A stretch of DNA of 64,000 nt from an uncultured Desulfuromonadales bacterium (GTDB taxonomy: Bacteria; Desulfobacterota; Desulfuromonadia; Geobacterales; Pseudopelobacteraceae), in the NCBI GenBank assembly GCA_903868145.1, contig CAIPTY010000087.1, positions 62,001 through 126,000 of the forward strand. The letters run 5' to 3'. Positions 24,675 through 36,990 of the stretch are shown here, piece after piece (within the stretch, counting starts at the first letter, position 1; each line of letters opens with the position of its first letter). Below the pieces are notes generated by a model. That model made no database searches. It worked only from the letters and a program-made list of their open reading frames with translations, and was not told the origin of the DNA. Made by a program: the position numbers and the translations under genes.

Positions 24675-26150
24675 ATGTTTTCACCCGACATCGCAACCTT
24701 TCGAGAACTCGCCGGGCAGGGAAACCTGATACCGGTCTACCGTGAAATCATGGCTGATATGGATACCCCGGTGACGGCGTTCAAAAAGCTTGACGATGGT
24801 CATTTTTCCTACCTCCTCGAAAGCATCGAAGGGGGCGAAAAGTGGGCACGCTTCAGCTTTCTCGGCTCCAGCCCGTCGCTGATTGTCCGCTCAAAGGGGG
24901 ATCTGGTTGAGATAATCGAAAACGGACAGACGGAGACCATACGGACCGGCGACCCGCTCTCCTGCATCCGTGAACTGCTCGCCCGCTTCACCCCGCTGGA
25001 AGTCGAGGGACTGCCCCGCTTTTTCGGTGGAGCGGTCGGCTATCTCGGCTACGACATGGTTCGGTACTTTGAAGATATTCCATCCGCGAAACCGGCCTGT
25101 CTCGATACCTATGATTCCTATTTTCTGATCACCGATACGATCGTCATTTTTGACAACGTGCGCCAGAAGATCAAGGTCGTATCCAACGCCCACCTTGATG
25201 GGACGACCACGCATGAAGAGGCCTATCAGCAGGCGACTGCCAAGATCGATGCCATTACCCGCAAACTGCGTTCGCCGCTCATGCCTGAAACGCTTCTACC
25301 TTCCGGAAAATCGGTGGCGTTCAGCTCAAACGTCACCCGGAACGATTTTGAATCCGCTGTCGAGAAGGCAAAAGAGTACGTCCGTTCCGGCGACATTATC
25401 CAGGTGGTGCTTTCCCAGCGCTTCAGCGGCGAACTCTCCGCCGACCCGTTCGACATCTATCGTGTATTGCGAACCCTGAACCCCTCTCCCTACATGTTTT
25501 TTCTGCGGCTTGAAGACACCATTGTAGCCGGGGCTTCACCCGAGGTGATGGTGCGCAAGGAAGGCGCGGACGTGGAGTTGCGCCCCATCGCCGGAACACG
25601 GCCACGCGGCGCGAACCCGGCTGAAGACAACCGGCTGGCCGAAGAGCTGCTGGCCGATCCCAAGGAGCTGGCGGAGCATGTCATGCTGGTTGACCTGGGT
25701 AGAAACGATCTGGGAAGGGTCTGCACGGCCGGCTCTGTCAAGGTTTCTGAGCTTATGTCGATCGAGCGCTATTCCCACGTTATGCATATTGTCTCGAATG
25801 TACAGGGACACCTGGATCCGGCTTACGATGCCTTCGACCTGGTACGGGCAACCTTTCCGGCCGGAACCCTGTCCGGCGCCCCAAAGATCAGGGCGATGCA
25901 GATCATCGACGAGCTGGAACCGGTGCGACGCGAGATATACGGCGGTGCGGTGGGCTATTTTTCCTTCTCCGGCAACATGGATCTGGCGATTGCCATCCGC
26001 ACCCTCGTGATCAAGGGGAGCAAGGTACATCTTCAGGCCGGGGCGGGCATTGTGGCTGATTCCGATCCGGCCGCCGAATGGCAGGAAACCGTTAATAAGG
26101 GTATGGCTGTCATAAAAGCGATCGAGCTGGCCGAAAAGGGGTTGGTATAA
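24675..26150 (+). CDS. trpE: Anthranilate synthase component I
   Basis: The 491-residue protein has the anthranilate synthase N-terminal domain (about 25-165) and the chorismate-binding domain, with SGDIIQVVLSQRF, LEDTIVAGASPEVM, PIAGTRPRG, LVDLGRNDLGRV, VSNVQGHL and AGTLSGAPKIRAMQIIDELE. It converts chorismate to anthranilate using ammonia released by TrpG. In many relatives trpG directly follows; here a restriction-modification island of about 8 kb separates them (trpG begins at 34210). Confidence 0.96.
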   Translation: MFSPDIATFRELAGQGNLIPVYREIMADMDTPVTAFKKLDDGHFSYLLESIEGGEKWARFSFLGSSPSLIVRSKGDLVEIIENGQTETIRTGDPLSCIRELLARFTPLEVEGLPRFFGGAVGYLGYDMVRYFEDIPSAKPACLDTYDSYFLITDTIVIFDNVRQKIKVVSNAHLDGTTTHEEAYQQATAKIDAITRKLRSPLMPETLLPSGKSVAFSSNVTRNDFESAVEKAKEYVRSGDIIQVVLSQRFSGELSADPFDIYRVLRTLNPSPYMFFLRLEDTIVAGASPEVMVRKEGADVELRPIAGTRPRGANPAEDNRLAEELLADPKELAEHVMLVDLGRNDLGRVCTAGSVKVSELMSIERYSHVMHIVSNVQGHLDPAYDAFDLVRATFPAGTLSGAPKIRAMQIIDELEPVRREIYGGAVGYFSFSGNMDLAIAIRTLVIKGSKVHLQAGAGIVADSDPAAEWQETVNKGMAVIKAIELAEKGLV

Positions 26151-26249
26151 AATGCTCACGTCAAATCCCTGCTAACTCAGTTCGCAAAGGTAATTTGAAG
26201 TTCTCACCAACGTATCAGATCATTCCAGCATAACCATTTAATTCTGTAG

Positions 26250-29200
26250 TTACACAGCCGCCCACCCTTCGGAAAGCACCTCTGTTTGTTCCAAAACGAT
26301 CTGAGTGGCCTTTTCCTGCTTATCTGGTGGATATCCGTACTTGCGCAGTATGCGCTTGACCAGCACCCTCAACTGGGCGCGGACGTTTTCGCGCATGGTC
26401 CAGTCGATGGTGACGTTGCGGCGCACGGTATCGGCCAGTTCCCTGGCAATAGTCTTGAGGGTTTCGTCACCCATGACCTTAACAGCGCTGTCATTGGTTT
26501 CCAGGGCATCGTAGAAGGCCAATTCATCTTCAGTAAGTCCCAGATCAGCGCCGCGACCGCTGGCCTCCCGCATCTGTTTTGCCAGTGCGATCAGTTCCTC
26601 GATAACCTGTGCGGTTTCGATGGCGCGATTCTGATACCGGCGCAGCGACTCTTCCAGCATTTCGGTGAATGAGCGCGCCTGTACCACATTCTTCCGGCGG
26701 CGACTCTTGATCTCGCCGGACAGTAGCTTGCGCAGCAGTTCCACCGCCAGGTTCCGCTGCGGCATCCCCTTGACGTCTGCCAGAAATTCATCCGACAGGA
26801 TCGATATATCCGGCTTCTTCAGTCCGGCGGCTTCAAAGATATCAATAACCTCATCGGATACCATCGCATTGGAAATGATCTGCCGGATGGCATGATCAAG
26901 CTCCTCATCGGTTTTCTTTACGCCGGTTGTGTTCTTGGCCAGTACCGCCCGCACCGCCTGAAAGAACCCCACGTCATCGCGGATTTCCAGGGCCGCCTCA
27001 TTCGGCACGGCCAGCGCGAATGCCTGCGAGAGGTCTGTAACGGCCCGTAAGAGCCGGTTTTTGCCGTCCTCCTGGGCGAGGATATGCTCCTGGGCGGCGG
27101 GTAACAGAGTGAGGCGCTGTTGTGGCGTGCCGGATATCCAGTGCATCCAGTCGAACCCGTGAAACAACCCCTGGCAGACCTCGTACTTTTCCAGCATCAA
27201 CGCCACGGCTTCGGCCTGATCGATGGCGGTCTTGCCAGTGCCGCCGCTTTCGGTGTAGGTGGCAAGCGCCTTGCGGAGCTCGTCGGCCAGACCCAGATAA
27301 TCAACGATCAGACCGCCCGGTTTGTCCTTGAACACCCGGTTAACGCGTGCGATGGCCTGCATCAGGCCGTGACCGCGCATCGGCTTATCGGCATACATGG
27401 TGTGCAGGCTGGGTGCGTCAAAGCCGGTCAGCCACATATCCCGCACGATTACGAGCTTGAATGGATCTTTGGAGTTGCGGAACCGTTGGGCCATGGATTC
27501 CCGGCGCTGTTTACTGCGGATATGCCCCTGCCATTCCAGCGGATCGGTTGCCGAGCCGGTCATGATGACCTTGATGCTGCCCTGGTCATCATCGGTATGG
27601 TGCCAATCGGGGCGCAGGGCAACGATGGCGTTATACAGTTCAACACAGATGCGGCGGGACATGCAGACCACCATCGCCTTGCCGTCCATGGCCGCCTGCC
27701 GCTCTTCAAAGTGGTTGACCAGATCCTCCGCCACGAGCTTCAGGCGCTTCTCTGAGCCGACCAGTGCCTCCAACTGCGCCCAGCGGGATTTGAGCTTTTC
27801 CTTGCGGTCTACCTCTTCCCCTTCGGTCACTTCCTCGAATTCGGGGTCGATCTTCGGCCTCTCGGTCTCCTTCAGCTCCAACTTTGCAAGTCGGCTTTCG
27901 TAGTAGATCGGCACCGTGGCACCGTCGATAACGGCGCGTTGGATGTCATACACGCTGATGTAATCGCCAAACACTGAGCGGGTGTTCTTGTCGGTCAGTT
28001 CGATGGGGGTGCCGGTAAAACCAATGAAGGAAGCATTAGGCAAAGCATCGCGCATGTGCCGGGCAAAGCCATCAATGAAGTCATACTGGCTGCGGTGCGC
28101 TTCATCGGCAATAACCACAATGTTGCGCCGGTCGGACAGGATCGGATACCGATCCCCCTTTTCTTCCGGGAAAAATTTCTGGATGGTGGTGAATACCACG
28201 CCTCCGGCATCGACTGAGAGCTTGGCGCGCAGGTCTGCGCGATCTGACACCTGCACCGGCGGTTGGCGCAGCAGTTCACTACAGCGGGAAAATGTGCCGA
28301 ACAGTTGGTCGTCCAGGTCGTTGCGATCGGTGAGCATTACCAATGTCGGGTTTGCCATGGCCGGTTCGCGGATCACCCGCCCGGCGTAGAATGCCATGGT
28401 CAGGCTCTTGCCCGATCCCTGGGTGTGCCATACCACCCCGATGCGCCGGTCGCCGGGGTCTCCACCGTGTCGCTGACCGGCTTCCCACCTGCCGGTCTCA
28501 AAGGCAACTCTATCTGCAACTGCCTGTTGGCCTGCCCGGAGGGTTTCAGCGACGGCGGTATTGACGGCATGAAACTGATGATATCCGGCCATCTTCTTGA
28601 TCAGCGCACCGCCGGTATCCTCATACACGATGAAGTAACCGATCAGGTCGAGCAGGCGGCGTTTGTCGAATACTCCCTCCAGCATCACTTGCAATTCCGG
28701 TACATGTGGCCCCGCCAGTGATTCGCCGGTGATAGTCCGCCACGGTTTGAACCATTCTTTACCGGCGGTGAGGGTGCCGATACGGGCTTCAACCCCATCG
28801 GATATGACCAGCAGGCTGTTGTAGGTGAACAGGGTCGGTAACTGTGCCTTGTAGGTCTGAAACTGCTGGTATGCACTCCAGATGGTGGCGTTCTCGTCAG
28901 CGGCGTTCTTCAGCTCCAGCAATATCAACGGTAGGCCGTTGATGAACAATACAACGTCAGGGCGACGGTTGATCTTGTTCTCGATAACTGTGAACTGGTT
29001 GACTGCCAACCAATCGTTTTTATCCGGTGTATCAAAGTCGATCACTCGCGCCTGTGCACCTGCAATATGCCCGTCCTTGTGCCGATATTCCACAGTAACA
29101 CCATCTACCAGTAGTCGATGCACAACACGGTTGCGGCTCTCCAGCGTCGGTCCTTCGGGGTGGAGTAGCTTGCGGAATGCGTCATCAAGAGCAGTGGTCG

Positions 29201-29384
29201 GTATAGCTGGGTTCAAGCGGACAAGGGCGCTGCACAGGCGATCCTCCAGCACCACCTGGCTGTAGTCTTGCCGCTCAGCAGCAGGTTCACCGGGGGCGAT
29301 GTCGAGGCCGTTCTTGACTGCGTAGCCAAGGCTATCCAGCCATGAGAGGGTGGCTTCTTCAATAATGGCTTCCGAAAATGACAT
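26250..29384 (-). CDS. hsdR: Type I restriction enzyme R subunit
   Basis: The 1044-residue protein has the HsdR layout: N-terminal nuclease region with a LILLELKNA motif (about 155), Walker [15 protein letters not shown] (near 310), DEAH box [14 protein letters not shown], motif [11 protein letters not shown], motif VI-like [10 protein letters not shown], and a helical C-terminal domain. It cuts DNA after ATP-driven translocation when the HsdM/HsdS complex meets an unmethylated site. The ATG at 29384 is preferred to a TTG three bases upstream. It is the last gene of the hsdM-hsdS-accessory-hsdR island. Confidence 0.95.
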   Translation of the reverse strand: MSFSEAIIEEATLSWLDSLGYAVKNGLDIAPGEPAAERQDYSQVVLEDRLCSALVRLNPAIPTTALDDAFRKLLHPEGPTLESRNRVVHRLLVDGVTVEYRHKDGHIAGAQARVIDFDTPDKNDWLAVNQFTVIENKINRRPDVVLFINGLPLILLELKNAADENATIWSAYQQFQTYKAQLPTLFTYNSLLVISDGVEARIGTLTAGKEWFKPWRTITGESLAGPHVPELQVMLEGVFDKRRLLDLIGYFIVYEDTGGALIKKMAGYHQFHAVNTAVAETLRAGQQAVADRVAFETGRWEAGQRHGGDPGDRRIGVVWHTQGSGKSLTMAFYAGRVIREPAMANPTLVMLTDRNDLDDQLFGTFSRCSELLRQPPVQVSDRADLRAKLSVDAGGVVFTTIQKFFPEEKGDRYPILSDRRNIVVIADEAHRSQYDFIDGFARHMRDALPNASFIGFTGTPIELTDKNTRSVFGDYISVYDIQRAVIDGATVPIYYESRLAKLELKETERPKIDPEFEEVTEGEEVDRKEKLKSRWAQLEALVGSEKRLKLVAEDLVNHFEERQAAMDGKAMVVCMSRRICVELYNAIVALRPDWHHTDDDQGSIKVIMTGSATDPLEWQGHIRSKQRRESMAQRFRNSKDPFKLVIVRDMWLTGFDAPSLHTMYADKPMRGHGLMQAIARVNRVFKDKPGGLIVDYLGLADELRKALATYTESGGTGKTAIDQAEAVALMLEKYEVCQGLFHGFDWMHWISGTPQQRLTLLPAAQEHILAQEDGKNRLLRAVTDLSQAFALAVPNEAALEIRDDVGFFQAVRAVLAKNTTGVKKTDEELDHAIRQIISNAMVSDEVIDIFEAAGLKKPDISILSDEFLADVKGMPQRNLAVELLRKLLSGEIKSRRRKNVVQARSFTEMLEESLRRYQNRAIETAQVIEELIALAKQMREASGRGADLGLTEDELAFYDALETNDSAVKVMGDETLKTIARELADTVRRNVTIDWTMRENVRAQLRVLVKRILRKYGYPPDKQEKATQIVLEQTEVLSEGWAAV

Positions 29385-29446
29385 CAATTCGTCCTCAGTC
29401 AGAGTGATTCAAATTAAAGGCTTTCCTGAAAATGCCGAAAAAAGTA

Positions 29447-29476
29447 TTGACAAGGCTATCTGCATTTATATATACA
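29447..29476 (+). promoter_or_regulatory. Candidate sigma-70 promoter opposing the accessory gene
   Basis: TTGACA (29447-29452) is followed after 16 bases by TATATA or after 18 by TATACA. It lies in the gap between hsdR and the accessory gene and points toward the 3' end of the latter, which is on the other strand. No plus-strand gene follows before the hairpin at 29556-29587, so it could drive a short antisense RNA. Confidence 0.4.
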
Positions 29477-29555
29477 TCTGCTCATTCTTGGCTGTATACT
29501 GTCTACAAGTGATAATAATTAAGTGTCTCATCCACCATGTGTGGACAGAGCATCC

Positions 29556-29587
29556 GAAGCCCTTCGATAGCAATATCGCGGGGCTTC
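29556..29587. terminator. Hairpin downstream of the accessory nuclease-like gene
   Basis: GAAGCCC (29556-29562) pairs with GGGCTTC (29581-29587), with an inner CGATA/TATCG stem around GCAA. It begins eight bases beyond the accessory gene stop on the minus strand and would also close a plus-strand RNA from the 29447 promoter. T-runs are short. Confidence 0.6.
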
Positions 29588-29594
29588 AGCCTTT

Positions 29595-30074
29595 TCAGGG
29601 TGTCCAAAACGCACTAAGTTCCGCCTCAAAAGCGGCCCTCCTGCCTGATTTTAGCTCTGCATAGGCCGTCTTCAACATGTAGTAATCATTTCGTTTGGCA
29701 AGTATCACGGCAAAGTCGTGATTACGAGCCCAGATTACCACATGCGTATCACGACCACGTTTGTTCTCCCACCACGGGAAACCATCTCCACCTGCATTTG
29801 CGATAACCCAAGATATCCAGAGGATGCGTTCACACCGTCTAAGGTCAGGGATGCGGTCATCTTCATTTCGGTTTTTCTGGGTTGGCGCTTCCGAGATGGT
29901 ATGCCAAAAGCTATACCCCTTACCTTTGGTCTCTGGGCGAAACTGGGCAGTGACGCGCAATCCCCTGAACTGGATGTTGGCGCGCACGAAAGACTCAAGA
30001 AACGCCTCGTAAATAACATTTTCGTACGTATCCCAATCACCGCTAAAGGGTAGTAGCCCAGGCGGCTGGCTCAT
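29595..30074 (-). CDS. Unknown protein of the restriction island, possible PBECR/EndoU-like nuclease
   Basis: This 159-residue protein has no membrane segment. Its C-terminal half (RCERILWISWVIANAG, THVVIWARNHDFAVILAKRNDYYMLKTAYAEL) resembles the small phage-linked EndoU/colicin/RelE-like nuclease group in the pattern of a charged strand followed by a tyrosine-rich YYMLKTAY strand; this is a weak resemblance, not a motif match. Its ATG overlaps the stop of the DUF3800 gene by four bases, so the two are translated together and probably act as a pair. Confidence 0.55.
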   Translation of the reverse strand: MSQPPGLLPFSGDWDTYENVIYEAFLESFVRANIQFRGLRVTAQFRPETKGKGYSFWHTISEAPTQKNRNEDDRIPDLRRCERILWISWVIANAGGDGFPWWENKRGRDTHVVIWARNHDFAVILAKRNDYYMLKTAYAELKSGRRAAFEAELSAFWTP

Positions 30075-30778
30075 ATTACACCCTTTGGCTGCCAGACCAA
30101 CACATTGAATTTTTCCACTCGCGGCGGCGTTGAACTCAGTAGATTGTGGCCGCTCCGCTCTCGTATTCTGGCAATGATACTCTTTTTTGCCTCAGAGCCT
30201 TCGAGTCTACGATGAACGTATGACAATGCTCCTGTCATCAAATCCGATAATTGAATCAGCGGCACATCGTGAGACTGTACCTCTTCAATATCAGAGATGC
30301 GGCGCCGGTCAAAATCATAATAGGTATTGCATAAGACATCATGGAGTTTTCGTACTTTATCGCGACCTCTCGTGTCTTTTTTGTCAATGAAGACACGGAA
30401 GGTGTTTTGGTCATCCACCACGTGTGTGAGGAGCAGGTACCACATCTTATAGTAAAAGTCGTCGTGAGTCTGGCTGAACCGCCCATGATCCAGTATTGAT
30501 TTGTCCGGCACAACAACAGCTCGAAAGTGCAACATCGGCTCATCGAAAAAAAGGTCAATAAGCGCCATATAGTAGTCGAGTCCAGCCGGTGAAATCTTTG
30601 TCCATTTTATTTCGATTTCTGGCGGTAAACCAAACTGCTTGCGAACCTTCTTGATTTTGCGCCCGAGTGCAGCTCGGTGTGATGCCGGGCACCAGACTGC
30701 GCCAAGCACCATAGCTTTCTGTTGGTCGTGCTCCAGATGGCAAGATTCGTCACAGTAGATGTGAATGGTGTCGTTCAT
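30071..30778 (-). CDS. DUF3800 protein of the restriction island
   Basis: The 235-residue protein begins with the DUF3800 signature IHIYCDESCHLEHD, then AMVLGAVWCP, IKWTKISPAGLDYY, a central FRAVVVPD strand, FRVFIDKKDTRG and a C-terminal VPLIQLSDLMTGAL. Conserved acidic residues (D9, E10, D162-like region, D198-like) fit an RNase H-like fold, and DUF3800 proteins are often found in defence islands. Its role is not established. It lies between hsdS and hsdR and is coupled to the following gene, a possible nuclease or effector. Confidence 0.82.
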   Translation of the reverse strand: MNDTIHIYCDESCHLEHDQQKAMVLGAVWCPASHRAALGRKIKKVRKQFGLPPEIEIKWTKISPAGLDYYMALIDLFFDEPMLHFRAVVVPDKSILDHGRFSQTHDDFYYKMWYLLLTHVVDDQNTFRVFIDKKDTRGRDKVRKLHDVLCNTYYDFDRRRISDIEEVQSHDVPLIQLSDLMTGALSYVHRRLEGSEAKKSIIARIRERSGHNLLSSTPPRVEKFNVLVWQPKGVI

Positions 30779-30852
30779 AGGTTTTCTCTATTCACCTGTC
30801 GTCGTTGCAAAATAGGGTAAATGATTCGCGCAGGCCGAGTAACTAACGTGAC

Positions 30853-30879
30853 GAACCTGTAAGTAATCCTTACAGGTTC
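30853..30879 (-). terminator. Hairpin at the end of hsdS
   Basis: GAACCTGTAAG (30853-30863) pairs perfectly with CTTACAGGTTC (30869-30879) around a five-base loop and includes the hsdS stop codon. There is no T-run on the minus strand. It may reduce read-through from hsdM-hsdS into the DUF3800 pair, allowing separate control. Confidence 0.55.
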
Positions 30880-32217
30880 GTCTGTTCAATATCTTTCACC
30901 CGTACCTCGCCCGACAGCAGTTTCGGCAGCAACGCGTCACGTTGGGCGGCCAAGGTTCGGGATTCAAGAGTATTGCAAAAAGCTCTATCAAAAAGTGGAG
31001 CAATAAGCTTATCGAAGGCAAATAGCACTGAAAGAGGTGGACTACAGACCTGTATTCGCTTCATGTCTGCTATGGTGACGTGCCCAAGTCCTGTTGTCTG
31101 TTTATTCCTTGCAGTCTCAACCAGCACTGGACGAAGAAACTTGAGCAGATAGTAAACAAATCGTTTCTGCGCTGTACTGGAAACTACTACCTTGAAAATA
31201 TGTTGATTCAACAATCCGGAGCCATTAGTCCAAAGGAACGCATCTAACGAAGTGTCTGGACTTCCAGACCATGAATAGAGTAAATCTCCAGTATTGATTC
31301 GCTGAGCGTCATTTGCGTTTCTGCATGAGTACTTCGTTTGAGAGCTGATGCCGTCTTTGAGTTCAGCGATTTTAATTACCGGCAGTCCTTCGTTAGATTC
31401 ACAAAAATCATCATTTTTAAATGCTGCGCCGTTGACATAAGTTGCCGTGTCATACAGTGGTTGCAATTTCCATCCGTTCGGCACCTCGCCCTGCACTAAA
31501 TTTTCGAACGAATCCGGGAACAAGTCGGCGATCTCCTGGGGCAGACCGGTGTCACGGCCTTCAACCTTGGCCCGCACCGGTTCGAAGTCAACGAACCATG
31601 ACTTGAACAGCGCCCGCGCCATGGCCTCCAACGTCTCATTCATACGCCGGTTTAATTCGATCTTGTCGTCAAGGGTACCGAGGATGTGGGCGATGGCTCG
31701 CTGTTCCTCAATCTCATACGGATATAGAATCGTGACATTGCTAAGAATTGCTGTGTTAAGGGATGGCATTGTTGCGCCAACAGCTATTGATCGGATATGT
31801 TCCTTGAAAGCCGGAAGACCAAAGAAGTAAGAAAGATATCTTGAATCAATTTTTTCCGAGTTTGGTCTTACACGAAGGCATCGCCCTGAAAATAGCCATC
31901 CATCCTCATCTTGCCTGACAAGAGACCGTCGGTCAACGGAACCGACTCGACTGAACACAATGTCACCTGATCTAAGTGAGTACTTCACCAATCGATCTCT
32001 ATCCGTATCCGAGACGCGTGGGACATTGTTATGCACTATTCTATTCTCGCCAAGATGTTCTACAGTAATTATTGGTGTACCTACTGCGACATAATCTTCT
32101 TGATGCAGTTGGCTACCAAACGGCCCCGTCTGAATTCCAGTCCTTGGAACACAAATATCCTCTAGGCGAGCCTCTAAAAATTTCGTTGAGAATGCTCCAT
32201 AAGCACTCTCGCGACTA

Positions 32218-32228
<11 letters not shown>
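30870..32228 (-). CDS. hsdS: Type I restriction-modification specificity subunit
   Basis: The 452-residue protein has two target recognition domains joined by conserved helices: TRD1 about 20-185, helix around [39 protein letters not shown] (about 183-220), TRD2 about 245-410, and a C-terminal helix ending [17 protein letters not shown]. HsdS fixes the bipartite DNA site for methylation and cutting. ATG 32228 follows ggaggcttggat inside the end of hsdM, an 11-base overlap. The recognition sequence cannot be read from the protein. Confidence 0.93.
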
Positions 32229-33771
<1,543 letters not shown>

Positions 33772-34209
33772 GGGTATCCTCGTTGATGATGTAGTTAGAC
33801 ATAACGTTAAAGTTTATACCAAGGTTTGTTTGTTCAATCATGTGAGTTCCTTATGGGTGGGTGAAGTATTGGTGTACTGATAATTGTCGGGAACTATAAG
33901 TTTTTTTGACAATCTTTGCAAACAGATAAGGGCTGGTTCTGAAATGGTGGGAGGTAGTCCGAATCGGAAGAAATCATCCTTATCATTCAAAAAGTTGGGT
34001 TAAGCTGCATCATTTGCCATCCTGAACAATATTCATGCAACACCCTATACTTACCGAGTATCTATCGATGCACAATGACTTGTTATTATGCGGTTATCAG
34101 GCTATATTCACACAGGCTGCATAGCACTAAGGGTACCAAAGAAAATTGAGGGTATAAATTCACAAATCAAGAAGTACTGTTCAATAATTTTAAGGAGTTA
34201 CCATATACC
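33772..34209. other. Intergenic region between hsdM and trpG
   Basis: No gene is seen in these 438 bases. The stretch is AT-rich relative to its neighbours and holds divergent start regions for hsdM and trpG (ribosome site taaggag at the right end). GGTATAAA at 34151-34158 also occurs at the end of trpE (26144-26151), a possible but weak trace of the insertion boundary. Confidence 0.5.
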
Positions 34210-34779
34210 ATGCTGCTCATGATCGACAATTACGACTCCTTCACCTACAACATCGTTCAATATTTCAGTCAACTGGGCGAGGATGTGCAGGTACACCGCA
34301 ATAACAAGATCAGCCTGGAGGAAATACATGCTTTGCAGCCGGATCGGCTGGTAATTTCGCCAGGCCCCTGTTCACCGGAAGAAGCAGGCATTTCTGTTCC
34401 CGCAATCCAGCATTTTGCCGGGAAAATCCCGATTCTGGGGGTCTGCCTGGGACACCAGGCCATCGGAGCCGCTTTCGGAGGCAAGGTGGTGCGCAGTGTT
34501 TCCCTCATGCATGGCAAGACATCCCCGATCCACCATGATGGCCGTGAGCTCTTTGCCGGACTGCCCAACCCTTTCCTGGCAACCCGCTACCATTCGCTGA
34601 TCGTCGAGCGCCCTACCCTGCCGGACTCTCTGGAGATTACCGCCTGGGTTGAAAACGGTGAGATAATGGGGATGAGACACAGGGAACTTCCCATCTGGGG
34701 AGTGCAGTTCCATCCAGAGTCAATCCTCACTGAACGCGGCATGGATCTATTGCAGAATTTTCTCGACATCAGCCGGTAA
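34210..34779 (+). CDS. trpG: Anthranilate synthase component II (glutamine amidotransferase)
   Basis: The 189-residue protein has the class I glutaminase triad: nucleophile in [10 protein letters not shown] (Cys near 79), and His/Glu in [10 protein letters not shown]. It starts with [18 protein letters not shown], typical of TrpG/PabA. It delivers ammonia to TrpE. PabA function in folate synthesis is also possible since the enzymes are shared in many bacteria. It is separated from trpE by the hsd island and followed by a convergent terminator. Confidence 0.95.
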   Translation: MLLMIDNYDSFTYNIVQYFSQLGEDVQVHRNNKISLEEIHALQPDRLVISPGPCSPEEAGISVPAIQHFAGKIPILGVCLGHQAIGAAFGGKVVRSVSLMHGKTSPIHHDGRELFAGLPNPFLATRYHSLIVERPTLPDSLEITAWVENGEIMGMRHRELPIWGVQFHPESILTERGMDLLQNFLDISR

Positions 34780-34786
34780 AATTGAA

Positions 34787-34818
34787 AAGGCCGATTCCTT
34801 CTGAGAGGAGTCGGCCTT
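34787..34818. terminator. Bidirectional terminator between trpG and the MCP gene
   Basis: AAGGCCGA-TCCT pairs with AGGA-TCGGCCTT around a six-base loop, located eight bases after the trpG stop and 28 bases before the convergent MCP stop. Confidence 0.8.
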
Positions 34819-34845
34819 GTGCGTTTAACAGAGCAGCGGCAACGG

Positions 34846-36882
34846 CTATTTGATCCCCTTCTTGTTCATGACCGGGCCGTATTTTTTATCCATGCCCTGA
34901 ATATGGTTGACCAGCCAGTTTTTGAGGAACGTCATTACCTCCTGACCAATGGCGGTACCGGTACGGTATTTCCCCTGAATTTCCAAAGCCTGGGAAAGCA
35001 GTTCTTCGTGTGCGCGTTTCTGTTCGTCATATCCGGAAAATCCGGACTCCTTCATAAGACGCTCTTCGTGTGAAAAATGGGTCTTGGTGTAATCAACCAG
35101 CTCGTTCAGTATGGAGCCGATGGCATCTTTGCTGCGACCTGAACGCATGGCTGCGTACAGGTTGTTGATGATGTCGACCAGACGCTGGTGTTCGCTGTCC
35201 ATCTGGCTGACGCCGACACTGAAGCTCCGGCTCCAGGTGATCATCTTGCCGGATTCAGCCAGTTTGAACTGCCCGACCAGCCGCTCAAGCTCTGCAGACA
35301 GCCTTGACAGGCGTTCCGCCGCCGATGAGGTCTTCCTGGCACCCTCCACCGTGCTCTGCGCCACGTCAGTGATATTGTGAATACTGCTGCTGATCTCACT
35401 TGTCGTGGCGGTCTGCTCTTCGGCTGCCGTAGCAATCTGCTGCACCTGCATATGGAGGGCATTAATCTCGTCCTGAATGTTTCTCAACGCCTCGCCGGAT
35501 CGGGTGGCTTCGCCGGTGCCCTGCTCCACCTCTCTTACACCTTCTTCCATGGCCGACACAGCGGTTTTGGTCTCCTGCTGGATGGCCTTGATCATCAGGC
35601 CGATCTCGCGGGTTGCCTTGGTCGTCCGTTCCGCCAGAGCCCGCACCTCATCAGCAACGACGGCAAAACCACGCCCCTGCTCACCGGCCCGGGCCGCCTC
35701 GATAGCAGCATTAAGAGCCAGCAGGTTGGTCTGGTCAGCGATATCCTCGATGGTGCCCACAATGGCGCCGATCTCGTCGGATCTCTTGCCGAGTGCCTCC
35801 ACGGTTTTGGAAGATGACTGGACTCTTTCGGCAATGCGATGCATGACCGAAATGGACTTGGCCACAACCTCCGTTCCATGTTCGGCGGCAAGGTTTGCCC
35901 GTTCCGCACCTTCGGCTGCCATCTGGCAGTTCTGGGCTATGTCCCCCGATGTGGATGACATCTCCTCGCTGGCGGTCGCCACCATTACGGACTGAATGGC
36001 AACCGTCTCGGCTCCTTCAGCCATTAAAACCGCATTGGCCTGCATTTCGGCAGATGACTCGGACACCTGGGCGGATGAGTCAACCAGCGTCCCGATCATC
36101 TCGCGCAGGTTGTTGACCATTTTTTCGAAGGACTGAGCCAACTGGCCGATTTCGTCATCTGAGCCGACCTCAACGACCACGCCAAGGTCGCCGGATGCAA
36201 CCTGCTCGGCATCCCTGGAGAGCCGTTTCAGTGGCGCGGTCATTGCGCGTGTGATCATGACCACGAAGGTCACACCAATCAGGATGCAGACAACCAGCAG
36301 AACAATAATCCAGACCATTGAAGACTTGGCAATGACAACCGCACTGCTGCTTCTGGCCTTGGACTGTTCGACATTGACTTTTTTCAACCCTTCCAAAGCT
36401 GCCAGCGTCTGGTTGAAGGACTTGCTGGCGACACCCAGGATCAGCTTTGACATGTCTTCAACACTGCCCCCCTGCTGCGCCATCTCCTTTATCTTGGGAT
36501 ATTCGGTCAGATAGACACCCAAGGCGGTCTTGAACTCCGTATAGAGCTTCTTTTCTTCAGGACTGTCCATGAATTTTTCGAATTCAGCCAGCGCCTTGGC
36601 AAGCTTTTCAGCGGACTCTTCATTGCGCTTGAGGTATTTTTCCTTGAGGTCTTTTTCAGACGCAAGGAGCATCAGCATCTCACCACGTCGATGGCTCCCC
36701 ACCAGACTTTCAATCTGGGTAATCGTATTAATGCTCGGAATATCGCTGCCGACTGTCTGGCTAACGATGCTTGTCAGACGACTGTTCTGGACGATTGCAA
36801 AAATGCCGATGACTGCCGACAGTACGATTACAACCAGAAACGTCAGGATCATCTTGGTGCCGATTGACAGGTGCCGGAACAT
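34846..36882 (-). CDS. Methyl-accepting chemotaxis receptor with C-terminal hemerythrin
   Basis: The 678-residue protein has two membrane helices (about 10-30 and 190-212), a periplasmic four-helix-bundle sensor between them, HAMP (about 213-265) and a cytoplasmic signalling domain with the hairpin tip [20 protein letters not shown]. From about 550 a hemerythrin domain follows ([63 protein letters not shown]), with the expected His/Glu/Asp ligands for a di-iron site. Such receptors sense oxygen or redox through the hemerythrin. The start has a gggaga ribosome site. Confidence 0.93.
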   Translation of the reverse strand: MFRHLSIGTKMILTFLVVIVLSAVIGIFAIVQNSRLTSIVSQTVGSDIPSINTITQIESLVGSHRRGEMLMLLASEKDLKEKYLKRNEESAEKLAKALAEFEKFMDSPEEKKLYTEFKTALGVYLTEYPKIKEMAQQGGSVEDMSKLILGVASKSFNQTLAALEGLKKVNVEQSKARSSSAVVIAKSSMVWIIVLLVVCILIGVTFVVMITRAMTAPLKRLSRDAEQVASGDLGVVVEVGSDDEIGQLAQSFEKMVNNLREMIGTLVDSSAQVSESSAEMQANAVLMAEGAETVAIQSVMVATASEEMSSTSGDIAQNCQMAAEGAERANLAAEHGTEVVAKSISVMHRIAERVQSSSKTVEALGKRSDEIGAIVGTIEDIADQTNLLALNAAIEAARAGEQGRGFAVVADEVRALAERTTKATREIGLMIKAIQQETKTAVSAMEEGVREVEQGTGEATRSGEALRNIQDEINALHMQVQQIATAAEEQTATTSEISSSIHNITDVAQSTVEGARKTSSAAERLSRLSAELERLVGQFKLAESGKMITWSRSFSVGVSQMDSEHQRLVDIINNLYAAMRSGRSKDAIGSILNELVDYTKTHFSHEERLMKESGFSGYDEQKRAHEELLSQALEIQGKYRTGTAIGQEVMTFLKNWLVNHIQGMDKKYGPVMNKKGIK

Positions 36883-36990
36883 AATGCGGTCTCCCTTGCG
36901 TGGTTTAAATTAACAGGCGGATTATGGAGGAATCATACCAGACTATAGAAAACATTCAATTTGAATGCAACGGGGAAAAAGCAAAAGCAA

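Noticed and set aside
27120-27755. Plus-strand frame opposite hsdR
   Set aside because: Shadow of the helicase/nuclease gene, without start signals or family features.
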